Positions 25,201 to 34,210 are shown, counted from the stretch's first letter. The stretch is DNA of 64,000 nt from DSUN01 sp035527715 (GCA_035527715.1 DATKZY010000141.1:1-64000), one strand, 5' to 3'. The notes: generated from the letters alone by a model not told the origin. Numbers and translations are program-made.

Positions 25201-26013
25201 GGTCGCGGCCAGGATGGCCTTGATGTGGGCCACGTCGTCGCGGGTGAGGCGCCGAAGCTCGTCGAGGGAGACGTTGTCGTACTCGCTGTGGAAGGTCACA
25301 GGGCCGTCGTAGCCGACCTCGCGGAGTGCCTTCATCGTCTCCTGCCAGTCCACCAGGCCCTCGCGGAGGGGCACGAGGAGGTGACGCCACGCCATCCGCC
25401 CGTCCTTCTCCCGCTTCACGTGAATCATGGCCTTGATGGCGACGAGGCACAGGTGGTCGCGGACCATGTCCACGGCCATGCGGATCGGCTCGCCGTTCAT
25501 CGAGAGGTGGCCTGGGTCAACGTAGACGCCGACGGTGCGGGGGTCGAAGCCCTTCACCAGGTGCATGGCCGCCGAGGCGTTCAGGCCGTAGAACGCGCCG
25601 CTGTGGGTGTGGATGGCGACGCGGACGCCGTGCTTCTCGGCCAGGCGGGCGAAGCCGTCGAGGGCGGCGCGAATGGCGTCCACCTGTTGCCAGTAGCCGG
25701 GCTGCTTCCAGGTCCAGTAGCCGAGCTTGATCTCGCGGATGCCGGCGGCGCCGCAGGCGGCGAGCATCGTCTCGGCGATGGGGGGATTGGGGTCGGTGAA
25801 GTCGCCCGGCGTGGTGACCATCGGCACAGAGAGCCCCTGGTCGGCCCAGACCTTCATGGCCTTGGGCAATTCGGTCGTCACGTTGTCGGGGTTCACGCAG
25901 TAGCCGGTCCGCACGGCGAGGTCGAGCCCTTCGAGGCCCATGCCCAGCACCTCGCGGCCGGTGGCGGCAGCGTCCATACCCTTCAGCGACTTGGTGAAGA
26001 AGATCAGTCTCAT
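25180..26013 (-). CDS. Sugar phosphate isomerase/epimerase (TIM barrel)
   Basis: A 277-residue xylose-isomerase-like TIM barrel protein. Visible are IKLGYWTW, RVAIHTHSGAFYG, VGVYVDPGHLSMNG (metal-site Asp-x-x-His), MIHVKREKD and VTFHSEYDN (metal-ligand Glu). The start is ATG at 26013 (MRLIFFTKSLKGMD); 42 extra in-frame codons upstream run back into the RNase P RNA and are not coding. It is a different clade from the isomerase at 1631-2407. The AEC permease gene lies downstream on the same strand, so a sugar or sugar-acid pathway is possible. Confidence 0.85.
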   Translation of the reverse strand: MRLIFFTKSLKGMDAAATGREVLGMGLEGLDLAVRTGYCVNPDNVTTELPKAMKVWADQGLSVPMVTTPGDFTDPNPPIAETMLAACGAAGIREIKLGYWTWKQPGYWQQVDAIRAALDGFARLAEKHGVRVAIHTHSGAFYGLNASAAMHLVKGFDPRTVGVYVDPGHLSMNGEPIRMAVDMVRDHLCLVAIKAMIHVKREKDGRMAWRHLLVPLREGLVDWQETMKALREVGYDGPVTFHSEYDNVSLDELRRLTRDDVAHIKAILAATPTTENR

Positions 26014-26077
26014 GGCGCCCTCGGAACAAGAGATGCCCGCGAAGCACGCAAAACAACGCGAGAGGGAAGACAAAGAG

Positions 26078-26461
26078 GAGCAGAGTCGATCGTAAGCCGA
26101 GTTCTGTTGCCCGCCTTTCGGCGGGCCGTGGCCATCCATCTGGGGCCGGCGTTGCCGCCGGCCTCGAGCTGCCTACCCGGGAGTCGTCGCGAGGCGGGCC
26201 GCCTCTGCTCCCTGTTTGGCATTGCTCCGCGCGGGGCTTGCCAGGCCGACGTGTCGCCACGCCGCCGGTGGGCTCTTACCCCACCATTTCACCCTTGCCC
26301 GCGCCCGCCTTGCGGCGGACGCGTTGGCGGTGTGTTTTCTGTTGCGCTGTCCCTGTCCTCGCGGACGGTGGGCGTTACCCACCGCGCTGCCCTGTGGAGC
26401 TCGGACTTTCCTCGACCCGCGCCGAAGCGCGAGCCGCGGCCACGTCCTCGACTCTGCCCTG
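26078..26461 (-). ncRNA. rnpB: RNase P RNA, bacterial type A
   Basis: The catalytic RNA of ribonuclease P, about 384 nt. On the minus strand the conserved landmarks occur in order: GAGGAAAGTCCGAGCTCC (26418-26401 region), CAGGGCAGCGCGGTGGGTAACGCC, ACAGNAAACA-type J, AAGGGTGAAATGGTGGGGTAAGAGCCCACC, GGAGCAATGCCAAACAGGG, CCCGGGTAGGC, and the 3' end ACAGAACTCGGCTTACGATCG. P1 closes by pairing GCAGAGTCGA near 26459 with TCGACTCTGC near 26081. It has its own promoter just upstream. Ends are accurate to a few bases. Confidence 0.97.
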
Positions 26462-26467
26462 GGCCTG

Positions 26468-26496
26468 ATCATAGCCCGCGGCGCGGCGGAAGTCAA
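26468..26496 (-). promoter_or_regulatory. Sigma70-type promoter of RNase P RNA
   Basis: On the minus strand TTGACT (26491-26496), 17-bp spacer, TATGAT (26468-26473). The predicted start site, about 7 nt downstream, agrees with the 5' end of P1. Confidence 0.65.
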
Positions 26497-26549
26497 CCGA
26501 GAACTCCGAGGTCCTTGACAACGGGTGCCGGATTTCGGAACATGGGGCT

Positions 26550-27797
26550 ATGAGAAAGAGCCTGTGGTCGCTCGTGATCGCCGCCGTTGTGCTCGGCGGG
26601 TGCAGGCGGGGGCCGTCGGGGCTGGCTGAGTTCCCGGCCCCGCCGGGGAAGGCCGCTGGACTCGCCCCTGCGCCACCCCCCGGGCCACGGCAGGAGCCGC
26701 CGGAGCCGCGCGCGACGCTCGCGTTCGACGACGCGCCGCTCCCCCGGGTCATCAGCGTCGCATCGCACGAGCTGAAGGCCCCGATCACCGTGTCGCCCAC
26801 GATTCCCGTGGGAGAGTGGAGCCGACGCCGGGTGAGCCTTCGGATGAAGGATGCGACCCTGAGGGCGTTCCTCGACTGGCTCGTCCGGCCGCTCCAGGCC
26901 CAGTACGCCCTCGAGGCCGACAGCGGCGCGTGGCTGAGCCGCGGCGACGATCTGCTCGACGAGGAGCCATTCGACGTCCGCTCGTACCGCGTCCCCACGC
27001 ACCTGGCCAGCGGGCGGCCCGTGCGGGGGGCACTGGTCTTCGAGCGCGAGCAGGCCGCCGTCGTGGAGGCCCTTCACGCCTGCCTGCGGTACCTCGAGGA
27101 GCGGCGCCCCGGCTGCCGCATCGCCTTCCACGGCGGCCAGGATGTGTTGGTCGCCCGCCTGCCGGCCCGCGGGCACGCGCGACTCCGCGCCCTGCTCCAG
27201 GCCATGCGGCACGGCTGCGGCCTCACCGAGCTTCCCAGCCCCTCGCTGCTCGACCTGAGGACCAAGCTCGACACGACATTCACGTGGGACTCTCCCCCCG
27301 GACCGGCCAGCCGCACGGTGTTCCGCATCGCGGAGGTCGCCGACGTGAGTCTCGGCTGGGACCCCGCCGCGTTGGCCACGCGGCTGGTGGCCATCCCGGC
27401 GGGGAAGTACACGCTGCGGCAGATGCTCGACGCGGTGGTGCGGCAGACCCCCATCGCCCGCTACGAGATGGAGCCCGGGCACGGCATCTGGCTCTACACG
27501 GAGGGCCAGGACGCCAGCTTCTCCGCCAGCGGGGCCACCGCGTGGGACCGCGCCGTCGTGCGGGCCTACGAGGTGCGGCCCGTGCTGCCCCACATGACCC
27601 CCGAGGCGCTGCTCGCCCACGTCCGCAAGCAGGTGGACCCCGCCGAATGGGGCCGCGGGCTGCCGGCCGCGGCGGTGTTTCTGCCGACGGGGCGCCTCCT
27701 CGTCGTCCACGACGAGGCGGCCCAGCTCCGCGTAGCCACGGTCATCCACGCCCTGCGCGAACGCTATCGCAACGTCCCGGTCAAGGGAGCGCGATAG
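26550..27797 (+). CDS. Lipoprotein with secretin/STN-like domain
   Basis: A 415-residue predicted lipoprotein. The leader MRKSLWSLVIAAVVLGGC has a lipobox (LGGC), and a Pro-rich linker (APAPPPGPRQEPPEPR) follows. The segment ATLAFDDAPLPRVISVASHELKAPITVSP...VSLRMKDATLRAFLDWL reads like the short STN/secretin-N fold found in secretins and TonB receptors. A second such segment (TTFTWDSPP...FRIAEVADVSLGWDP...YTLRQMLDAVV) follows near residue 240-310. There is no secretin channel domain, so it is not a secretin. It lies 19 bp before thiL. Function unknown. Confidence 0.7.
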   Translation: MRKSLWSLVIAAVVLGGCRRGPSGLAEFPAPPGKAAGLAPAPPPGPRQEPPEPRATLAFDDAPLPRVISVASHELKAPITVSPTIPVGEWSRRRVSLRMKDATLRAFLDWLVRPLQAQYALEADSGAWLSRGDDLLDEEPFDVRSYRVPTHLASGRPVRGALVFEREQAAVVEALHACLRYLEERRPGCRIAFHGGQDVLVARLPARGHARLRALLQAMRHGCGLTELPSPSLLDLRTKLDTTFTWDSPPGPASRTVFRIAEVADVSLGWDPAALATRLVAIPAGKYTLRQMLDAVVRQTPIARYEMEPGHGIWLYTEGQDASFSASGATAWDRAVVRAYEVRPVLPHMTPEALLAHVRKQVDPAEWGRGLPAAAVFLPTGRLLVVHDEAAQLRVATVIHALRERYRNVPVKGAR

Positions 27798-27816
27798 GCG
27801 TGCCGAGGCCATTGCC

Positions 27817-28746
27817 ATGGACGAGCCGCGTTTTCGGGAATCGCGCCTGATCGAGTGGATCCGCCGCGAGACGCCCGCCAACGGCGTCGTGCTCGTGGGG
27901 ATCGGCGACGACGCGGCGCTCGTGCGCAACCGCTCCGCCACCACCCTGCTGGCCACCGACATGCTCATCCAGGGCGTGCACTTCGACCTCGCCTCCGCGT
28001 CGCCCCGCGAGGTCGGCTGGAAGGCCCTGGCCCGCAACGTGAGCGACATCGCGGCGATGGGCGGCCAGAGCACCGTGGCGGTCGCCGCCGCCGCCCTCCC
28101 CCGCGGCTTCGCGGAACGCGACGCCCAGGGCATCATCCACGGCCTGCTGGACTGCGCCGACGCGTTCCACATCCACCTCGTGGGCGGCGACCTGGCGGCC
28201 ACGCAGGGGCCGCTCGTCCTCACGGTCACGCTGCTCGGCGACCTGGCCGGGCGGGCGCCCGTGCTGCGAAGCGGCGCGCGGCCCGGCGACGCCGTGCTGG
28301 TCACGGGCGCCCTCGGCGGCTCGCTCCTCGGCAAGCACCTCCGCTTCCGCCCGCGCCAGGCCGAGGGCCTGCTCCTCGCCGAGCGCTACACGCCGCACGC
28401 GATGATTGACATCAGCGACGGCCTGGCCCGCGACCTCCACCACATCCTCGAAGAGAGCCGCGTCGGCGCCACGCTCTGGGCCGACCGCATCCCCGTGTCG
28501 GACGACGCCGGCCGCGCCGCGCTCGCCTCGGGCCGCTCGCCGCTCGACCACGCGCTCGGCGACGGCGAGGACTACGAGCTGCTCTTCACCCTCGACGAGC
28601 CGACGGCTGCCCGCCTGCTCGCCGACCAGCCGCTTGAAGTGTCCGTCGCCCGGATCGGCGTCATCACCCCCAGCGGCGCGACCCTTGTCCTGCCCGACGG
28701 CACGGAGCGCCCCCTCGAACCCGCGGGCTGGGAACACACCACGTGA
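27817..28746 (+). CDS. thiL: Thiamine-monophosphate kinase
   Basis: ThiL phosphorylates thiamine monophosphate to the pyrophosphate cofactor with ATP. At 309 residues it is of normal length. PurM-like signature motifs are IGDDAALVRNRS, TDMLIQGVHFD, the ARNVSDIAAMGG block, LVGGDLAATQGPLVLTVTLLG, MIDISDGLARDLHHI and GDGEDYELLFTL. ATG at 27817 gives MDEPRFRESRLIEWI. The stop overlaps the GTG start of tsaE (GTGA), so the two are translationally coupled. Confidence 0.95.
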   Translation: MDEPRFRESRLIEWIRRETPANGVVLVGIGDDAALVRNRSATTLLATDMLIQGVHFDLASASPREVGWKALARNVSDIAAMGGQSTVAVAAAALPRGFAERDAQGIIHGLLDCADAFHIHLVGGDLAATQGPLVLTVTLLGDLAGRAPVLRSGARPGDAVLVTGALGGSLLGKHLRFRPRQAEGLLLAERYTPHAMIDISDGLARDLHHILEESRVGATLWADRIPVSDDAGRAALASGRSPLDHALGDGEDYELLFTLDEPTAARLLADQPLEVSVARIGVITPSGATLVLPDGTERPLEPAGWEHTT

Positions 28747-29240
28747 CCCTCACCACGCGCTCGCGCGAAGAGACCATCGCCCTCGGGCGCCGCCTGGGAC
28801 GGCTCCTGGAAGCAGGCGACGTCGTAGCCCTCCGCGGCCCCCTCGGCTCCGGCAAGACCACGCTCACGAAGGGGCTGGCAGAGGGACTCGGCGTCGAGGA
28901 ACCCCGCTGGGTCACCAGCCCCACGTTCGTCCTGGTGCACCAGTACGAGGGGCGGCTGCCGGTCTACCACATTGATGCCTACCGCCTCCGCGGCGTTGCG
29001 GACGCCGAGGCGCTGGGGATGGAGGAGATGTTTTTCGGCGACGGCGTGGCCATCGTGGAATGGGCCGAGCGGATCGAGCCGGCTCTGCCGCCCGAGCGGC
29101 TGGACATTGTCCTGGCGATTGCAGGGGAGGAGGAACGGGAGCTCTCGCTTCAGCCCGCGGGCGAGCGCTACCGGCGGTTGCTGGACGAGTTCACGGCTTC
29201 GGGGACGACAGCGCGGTCGCAGGGACCTCGCGCCTCGTGA
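28743..29240 (+). CDS. tsaE: tRNA threonylcarbamoyladenosine biosynthesis ATPase TsaE
   Basis: TsaE is the ATPase partner of TsaD/TsaB in making the t6A37 modification on ANN-decoding tRNAs. The 165-residue protein shows Walker A GPLGSGKTTLTKGL, the switch TSPTFVLVHQYEG, HIDAYRLRG and IVEWAERIEPALP. GTG at 28743 overlaps the thiL stop. Its last 50 bp overlap the end of the convergent protease gene. TsaD is also in the window (39093-40142), on the other strand. Confidence 0.95.
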   Translation: MTLTTRSREETIALGRRLGRLLEAGDVVALRGPLGSGKTTLTKGLAEGLGVEEPRWVTSPTFVLVHQYEGRLPVYHIDAYRLRGVADAEALGMEEMFFGDGVAIVEWAERIEPALPPERLDIVLAIAGEEERELSLQPAGERYRRLLDEFTASGTTARSQGPRAS

Positions 29241-30645
29241 TGCCGGGGCCTTCGTAGAAGACCTTCAGTTCCACGTCCCCGGGCCCCTGGAAGAACGTCA
29301 CGCGAATCGGGTGCTTGCCGGCCTGGAGGGCGATGAAGCCGCGTTTCTCCCCGGCCGCGTGCGACCCGTCGTTGTCGACCACCAGTTGGTCGCCGATGTA
29401 GAGCCGGCTGCCGTCGTCCGAGCGGGTGCTGAAGAGGTACACGCCGTCCTTCGGCGCCTCGACGGAGCCGGTGTAGCGCATGGCGAAGTTCGCCTTGCCC
29501 TCGTAGGCGCCGAGGGAGAAGGTGGGAAGGACCCCTGAGGCCGTGGGCTTCAGCTTGTCGAAGTCGGGCAGCGTCTTCCAGGAGCCGTGGAAGTGCTGGT
29601 AGCTGACGCCGGGCACGAGCCCCGTCGCCTTCTCGGCGGGGCGACGCTTCACCTCCTCGAGCGCCGCCGTGGCCTCGATGCGTTTGCCCTCCCGCAACAG
29701 GGCGAGGGGCAGACTCTCGCCGCCCTTGCGCTCGATGAGGGCGAGATGATAGTCCACCGCGCTGTGGACGGGTTGGCCGCCGATGGCGGCCACCAGGTCG
29801 CCGACCTGGATGCCTGCGGCCTCGGCGGGCGAGCCCTTGGCGACCTCGGTGACGCGCGGCGCCCCGTCGTTCGCCACGGTGAGGCCGAGGACGTAGCCGT
29901 AGCGCTGCTCGGCGGCCACGAGGTCGCCGAAGACGGCGCGAATCTTGTCGATCGAGATGGCGAAGCCGATGTTCTCGGCCTCCTTCTTGTTGCTCGTGCA
30001 CAGGCCGATCATCTCGCCCAGGATGTTCAGCAGCGGGCCGCCCGAGGTGCCGGGGTTGATGCTCGCATCCGTCTGGATCATGTCCGTCAGGTTCGCGTAC
30101 TCGGTGTTCGTGCCGCGGCCAACGCCGCTCACGATGCCCGCGGCGACGGTGAAATCAATGCCGAAGGGGTTACCGATGGTGATGGCCGGCTCGCCGACCA
30201 TCACGGTGCGGCTCTGCCCGAGCTTGAGGGGCGCGAGCGGGCGGCCCGCATCCATCTTCATCAGGGCGAGGTCGTTCGCAGGGTCCTCGGCAACGACGCG
30301 GACGGGACAGGTCTTGCCGTCGGCCAGCTTCGCCACGCGACGGCCCTCGAACCGGAGCATATGGCTGTTCGTGAGGACATAGCCCGCCGGGTGGAGGATG
30401 CAGCCGCTGCCCCACTGGGTGTGGGTGGTGTGCACCCTCTTGACCGGGCCTTTGCCGTCGGGCGGACGCGTCTCGGTCGTCTCGGTCCGCGTCGCCGTGA
30501 ATTTCACGACCGAGCCCTTGCACGCCTCGAAGACCCTGGCGACGGCGGTGCGCCGCAGGGCGTCCTCGGCGGGCCGCCTGGGCCCAGTGCACCCCCAGCC
30601 CGAGAGAGCGATGGGCAGAACCAGTGCCACGCGCCATGCGTTCAC
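29191..30645 (-). CDS. Trypsin-like (DegP/HtrA-type) serine protease with PDZ and PA14 domains, lipoprotein
   Basis: A 484-residue exported protein. The leader MNAWRVALVLPIALSGWGC ends in a Cys, suggesting a lipoprotein. The S1C protease domain carries the triad His in GYVLTNSHML, Asp in PANDLALMKMD and Ser in INPGTSGGPLL. A PDZ domain follows (GAPRVTEVAKGSPAEAAGIQVGDLVAAIGG). The C-terminal 130 residues (YQHFHGSWKTLPDFD...SDDGSRLYIGDQLVVDNDG...HPIRVTFFQG) form a PA14 carbohydrate-binding-like domain, an unusual addition for this protease class. GTG at 30645 has AGGAGA 8 bp upstream. It is last in the hisA-aminotransferase-serA run. Confidence 0.9.
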   Translation of the reverse strand: MNAWRVALVLPIALSGWGCTGPRRPAEDALRRTAVARVFEACKGSVVKFTATRTETTETRPPDGKGPVKRVHTTHTQWGSGCILHPAGYVLTNSHMLRFEGRRVAKLADGKTCPVRVVAEDPANDLALMKMDAGRPLAPLKLGQSRTVMVGEPAITIGNPFGIDFTVAAGIVSGVGRGTNTEYANLTDMIQTDASINPGTSGGPLLNILGEMIGLCTSNKKEAENIGFAISIDKIRAVFGDLVAAEQRYGYVLGLTVANDGAPRVTEVAKGSPAEAAGIQVGDLVAAIGGQPVHSAVDYHLALIERKGGESLPLALLREGKRIEATAALEEVKRRPAEKATGLVPGVSYQHFHGSWKTLPDFDKLKPTASGVLPTFSLGAYEGKANFAMRYTGSVEAPKDGVYLFSTRSDDGSRLYIGDQLVVDNDGSHAAGEKRGFIALQAGKHPIRVTFFQGPGDVELKVFYEGPGITRREVPATALSSPKP

Positions 30646-30662
30646 GGCGTGTCTCCTGCGGA

Positions 30663-32246
30663 TCAGAAGGTGACCAGTTGCGCCTGGCGGACGTGTGGCG
30701 CGGCCCGCACCCCGCGGAGCGTCGCCTCGTCCAGCTCGCCGTCGAGGTTGAGGACGGTGATGGCGTCGCCGCCGGCGACTTTGCGGCCGAAGGTCATGGC
30801 GGCGATGTTAATGCCCGCCTCGCCGAGCAGCTTGCCCACGTTGCCGATGAGGCCGGGCTTGTCGTCGGCGAACAGCACGAGCAGCGTGCCGCGCGGCATC
30901 GCTTCGACGCGGTAGCCGTCAATCATCACGATGCGCGGCTCGCCTTTGCCTGCCAGCGTGCCCGCCGCCTCGTGCTCCTCGCCATCCATCGTGCTCGTCA
31001 CGGCGATCAGCGTGGCGAAGTCCTCGGTGTGCGGGGTCGTCGACTCGGTGACGCGTATCCCGCGCTCCTCGGCGAGGAAGGGGGCGTTGATAATATTCAC
31101 GTCCTCGTCCAGCGCCGTCTCCAGGAACCCGGCCAGGAGGTGTGCGGTGAGGTAGCGCGCGTTGAGCTGGGCGGCCTCTCCTGCGTACATGATGCTCACG
31201 CGGGCCGGGAGGCGGCGGAGGCGCTGGATTTCGAGGCGCCCCAGACAGCGCGCGAGCGCGGCGTAGGGGGCGAGGGCCTCGGCCTCCTTGGGGTCCACGG
31301 CCGGCATGTTCACCGCGTTGCGGATGCGGCCGTGCAGCAGCGCATCGGTGATGATCTCGGCGGCCTCGATGGCCACGCTCACCTGGGCCTCCTCGGTCGA
31401 GGCGCCGAGATGGGGCGTGCACAGCACGTGCGGCAGGTCCACCAGCTCGCGGCTCGTCGGCGGCTCGGTCTCGAACACGTCGAGCGCCGCACCCGCCACC
31501 TTGCCCGAGCGAATGGCCTCGGCCAGCGCCGCCTCGTCCACGATCCCGCCGCGAGCGCAGTTGATCACCCGCACGCCGTCCTTCATCTTCGCGAACTGCG
31601 CCGCGCCGATCATCCCGCGCGTCTCGTCGCTCATCGGCACGTGAACCGTGATGTAGTCGGCCCGGGCGTACACCTCGTCCAGGCAGGGCGCCAGGGCGAT
31701 CTGGAGCTGCTTGGCGCGCTCCGGCGTCATGTAGGGGTCGAAGCCGAGCACGGTCATGCCGAAGGCGGCGCAGCGCCGGGCGACCTCGATGCCGATGCGC
31801 CCGAGGCCGATGACGCCGATGGTCTTCCCCGCGAGCTGGGTGCCGATGAAGCTCTTGCGGTCCCACTTCCCCCCCTTGAGCGACGCGCAGGCCGGGTAGA
31901 TGTTGCGCGAGAGCCCCAGCAGCAGGGCCATCGTCTGCTCGGCGGTCGAGAGGGTGTTGCCCCCGGGCGTGTTCATCACGATGATGCCGCGCCGCGACGC
32001 CGCCGGCACGTCCACCGTGTCCACCCCCACGCCGGCCCGCACGATGCAGCGCAGCCTGGGCGCCGCCGCGATCAGCTCGGCGGTCACCTTCGTCGCGCTC
32101 CGCACGATCAGCCCCTCGGCGTCCGCCAGGTGCTTCTTCAACTCCTCGCCCTTCAGCTCCGGCGCATAGTCCACCGCGATGCCCTGCACGGCCCTGAGCC
32201 GCGCGATGGCCTCAGGGGCCACGCTGTCCGAGACAAGCACTTTCAT
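30663..32246 (-). CDS. serA: D-3-phosphoglycerate dehydrogenase
   Basis: SerA oxidises 3-phosphoglycerate to 3-phosphohydroxypyruvate with NAD+, the first step of serine synthesis. At 527 residues it is the long form. It has the substrate domain, NAD-binding IGLGRIGIEVARRCA, catalytic Arg in INCARGGIVDEAAL, Glu in FETEPP and His in VLCTPHLGASTEEAQ. The ASB regulatory domain and C-terminal ACT domain (RIVMIDGYRVEAMPRG...NIAAMTFGRK) follow. It lies 9 bp after the class V aminotransferase gene; the pair could act together in serine or glycine metabolism. Confidence 0.96.
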   Translation of the reverse strand: MKVLVSDSVAPEAIARLRAVQGIAVDYAPELKGEELKKHLADAEGLIVRSATKVTAELIAAAPRLRCIVRAGVGVDTVDVPAASRRGIIVMNTPGGNTLSTAEQTMALLLGLSRNIYPACASLKGGKWDRKSFIGTQLAGKTIGVIGLGRIGIEVARRCAAFGMTVLGFDPYMTPERAKQLQIALAPCLDEVYARADYITVHVPMSDETRGMIGAAQFAKMKDGVRVINCARGGIVDEAALAEAIRSGKVAGAALDVFETEPPTSRELVDLPHVLCTPHLGASTEEAQVSVAIEAAEIITDALLHGRIRNAVNMPAVDPKEAEALAPYAALARCLGRLEIQRLRRLPARVSIMYAGEAAQLNARYLTAHLLAGFLETALDEDVNIINAPFLAEERGIRVTESTTPHTEDFATLIAVTSTMDGEEHEAAGTLAGKGEPRIVMIDGYRVEAMPRGTLLVLFADDKPGLIGNVGKLLGEAGINIAAMTFGRKVAGGDAITVLNLDGELDEATLRGVRAAPHVRQAQLVTF

Positions 32247-32255
32247 CGAAGTCCC

Positions 32256-33389
32256 CTACTTCGCCAGTAGAACCTTCTGCGCGGCGGCGACGCCGGCGCC
32301 CGGGGCGACCTTCGCGCCCATCTCGGCAAGCACCATCTCGAGGGCCGCGAGGGCGCCCAGGGTGTCCAGCGTATCCACGTAGCCCAGGTGTCCGATGCGG
32401 ATGATCTTGCCCTTGAGATTGCCCTGGCCGCCGGCGACGGCGACGCCGTATTTCTTCTTGAGCAGGCTGCGGACCGCCTCGGCGTCCATCCCCTCGGGCA
32501 GCGCGACGGCGGTCAGGGCATCGGCGGGGGCCGCCGCGTAGACCCGCAGCCCCATCGCCTCGACGGCCGCGCGGGTGGCCGCGGCGGTCTTCGCGTGCCG
32601 CGCCCACACCGCCTCGATGCCTTCCTTGCGCAAGAGGTCGAGCGACTTCCTCAGCGCGGCGACCAGGGTGTTCGCGGGCGTGTAAGGCGTGTCCTCGGCC
32701 GCCAGGGCCTCCCGCGCCGCGATCAGGTCGAAGTAGTACGAGCGTCGCGGCGCCTTCTCCACGCGCGCCCACGCCTTGGGGCTCACCGACAGGAACGCGA
32801 GGCCCGGCGGCAGAAGCAGGGCCTTCTGCGAGCCGACGACCAGCAGGTCCACGCCCCACGCGTCCGTCTCCATCGGCATGGCGCCCACGCCTGAAATGCC
32901 GTCCACGACCAGGCACGCGCCCGTGCCGGCCACGATCTTGCCAATCGCCTCCACGTCGGTCGCCACGCCCGTCGAGGTCTCGCACAGGGTCACGTAGACG
33001 GCGGCGATGTCGGGGTCCTTCGCCAGCGCGGCCCCGATGGCGGCGGGCTCGACGGCCTGGCCCCACTCGACGTCCAGGTGGATGGCCATGGCGCCGAAGC
33101 GCTCGCACAGCTCGCCCCAGCGCTCGCCGAACTTCCCGCCCCGCACGCACAGCGCCTTGTCGCCCGGCGCCAGCAGGTTCGACACCGACGCCTCCATCGC
33201 CCCCGTGCCCGACGAGGTGAAGATGAAAACGTCGTTCTTCGTTCGGAAGATGTCCTTCAGCCCCTGCGTCACGGCCATCAGGGTCGCCCGGAACTCCTTG
33301 GTGCGGTGATGGAAGACGGGCTTGGCCAGCTCGAGCAGGGTTTCCGGCGGCACCTCGGCGGGGCCGGGGGTCATCAGGCGCTCTTTCAC
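32256..33389 (-). CDS. Class V aminotransferase (alanine/serine-glyoxylate aminotransferase type)
   Basis: A 377-residue PLP-dependent aminotransferase of the AGXT/PucG type. Motifs are LMTPGPAEVPPETL, FTSSGTGAMEASVSNLL, LVVDGISGVGAMPMETDAWGVDLLV, the PLP lysine in GSQKALLLPPGLAF, and RIGHLGYVDTLDTLGAL. GTG at 33389 is supported by AAGGAG 8 bp upstream; an in-frame ATG at 33473 would overlap hisA without a ribosome site. It lies between hisA and serA. A 3-phosphoserine or serine-glyoxylate role is inferred from context only. Confidence 0.9.
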   Translation of the reverse strand: MKERLMTPGPAEVPPETLLELAKPVFHHRTKEFRATLMAVTQGLKDIFRTKNDVFIFTSSGTGAMEASVSNLLAPGDKALCVRGGKFGERWGELCERFGAMAIHLDVEWGQAVEPAAIGAALAKDPDIAAVYVTLCETSTGVATDVEAIGKIVAGTGACLVVDGISGVGAMPMETDAWGVDLLVVGSQKALLLPPGLAFLSVSPKAWARVEKAPRRSYYFDLIAAREALAAEDTPYTPANTLVAALRKSLDLLRKEGIEAVWARHAKTAAATRAAVEAMGLRVYAAAPADALTAVALPEGMDAEAVRSLLKKKYGVAVAGGQGNLKGKIIRIGHLGYVDTLDTLGALAALEMVLAEMGAKVAPGAGVAAAQKVLLAK

Positions 33390-33408
33390 GGGGCGTTCTC
33401 CTTCTTCG

Positions 33409-34128
33409 CTACCCTTGCGCCGCCTCACTGGCGGCCTGTAGTGTGAAGGCTCCTGCAAACAGGGCCTTGCCAATGATCATCCCCTCGACAGGCAGGGCCG
33501 CCACCCGCCGCACGTCGTCGAGCGACGCAATGCCGCCCGAGGCCACCACGGGTGTCTTCACGGCGTCGAGCAACCGCTGGAGCGCGGGCAGGTTGGGTCC
33601 CCGCATCGCCCCATCCGTCGCCACGTCGGTGAAGATGATCGCCCGCGGACCCATCGCGTCCAGCTTGCGGGCGAAGGCCAGGGCCTCGACGCTCGAGGTC
33701 TCCGCCCATCCCTCGACGGCCACGCGGCCGCCGCGCGCGTCAATGCCCGCCACAATCCTGCCGGGGAGCCGCTGGCACAGGCCGTGGAGCCACTCGGGCT
33801 CGCGGAGCGCCCGGCTGCCCAGGACCACCCGCTGGACGCCGGCGTCGAGATAGGCGGCCACCGTGTCGTCGCTGCGGATGCCGCCGCCGACCTCGATGGG
33901 CACCGCCACCTCGCGGGCAATCGCGGCCACGGCCTCGAAGTTGGCCGGCCGCCCCTCGAACGCGCCGTCGAGGTCCACCACGTGGATCAGCTCGGCCCCC
34001 TGGTCGGCCCACAGGCGCGCCGCCTCGACCGGGCGGTCGAAGTAAACAGTCTCCTGGTCGGCCCGGCCCTGAAGCAGCCGGACGCAGCGCCCGCCGCGAA
34101 TGTCCACGGCGGGAATCACCATCGGCAT
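33409..34128 (-). CDS. hisA: HisA (ProFAR isomerase, histidine biosynthesis)
   Basis: HisA carries out the Amadori rearrangement of ProFAR to PRFAR in histidine synthesis. The 239-residue (beta/alpha)8 barrel has IPAVDIRGGRCVRLLQG (catalytic Asp near residue 8), VVDLDGAFEG, PIEVGGGIRS, IFTDVATDGAMRGPN (second catalytic Asp) and VVASGGIASLDDV. The start is ATG at 34128. The frame extends upstream through an acidic stretch coded by a GTC-type repeat, which is not part of the protein. It is transcribed from the promoter at 34162-34190 and followed 20 bp later by the aminotransferase. Confidence 0.95.
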   Translation of the reverse strand: MPMVIPAVDIRGGRCVRLLQGRADQETVYFDRPVEAARLWADQGAELIHVVDLDGAFEGRPANFEAVAAIAREVAVPIEVGGGIRSDDTVAAYLDAGVQRVVLGSRALREPEWLHGLCQRLPGRIVAGIDARGGRVAVEGWAETSSVEALAFARKLDAMGPRAIIFTDVATDGAMRGPNLPALQRLLDAVKTPVVASGGIASLDDVRRVAALPVEGMIIGKALFAGAFTLQAASEAAQG

Positions 34129-34161
34129 GGGGGCCTCGCTCGTAAATGCCTGGTGGCGCGG

Positions 34162-34190
34162 ATTGTAGCACACCCGTCGCTGTGTGTCAA
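34162..34190 (-). promoter_or_regulatory. Sigma70-type promoter of the hisA operon
   Basis: On the minus strand perfect TTGACA (34185-34190), 17-bp spacer, TACAAT (34162-34167), about 34 bp before the hisA ATG. One of the strongest promoter matches in the window. Confidence 0.7.
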
Positions 34191-34210
34191 AAGGTCTCGG
34201 CGCGGCGGTC

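Noticed and set aside
26520..26550. Promoter for the lipoprotein gene (TTGACA at 26515)
   Set aside because: The best -10 at 17-bp spacing is GAACAT, only 6 bp from the ATG, so the match is too weak to list.
24028..26553. 841-codon plus-strand frame spanning the AEC permease, isomerase and RNase P RNA
   Set aside because: Crosses two real minus-strand genes and a structured RNA; no domain is visible.
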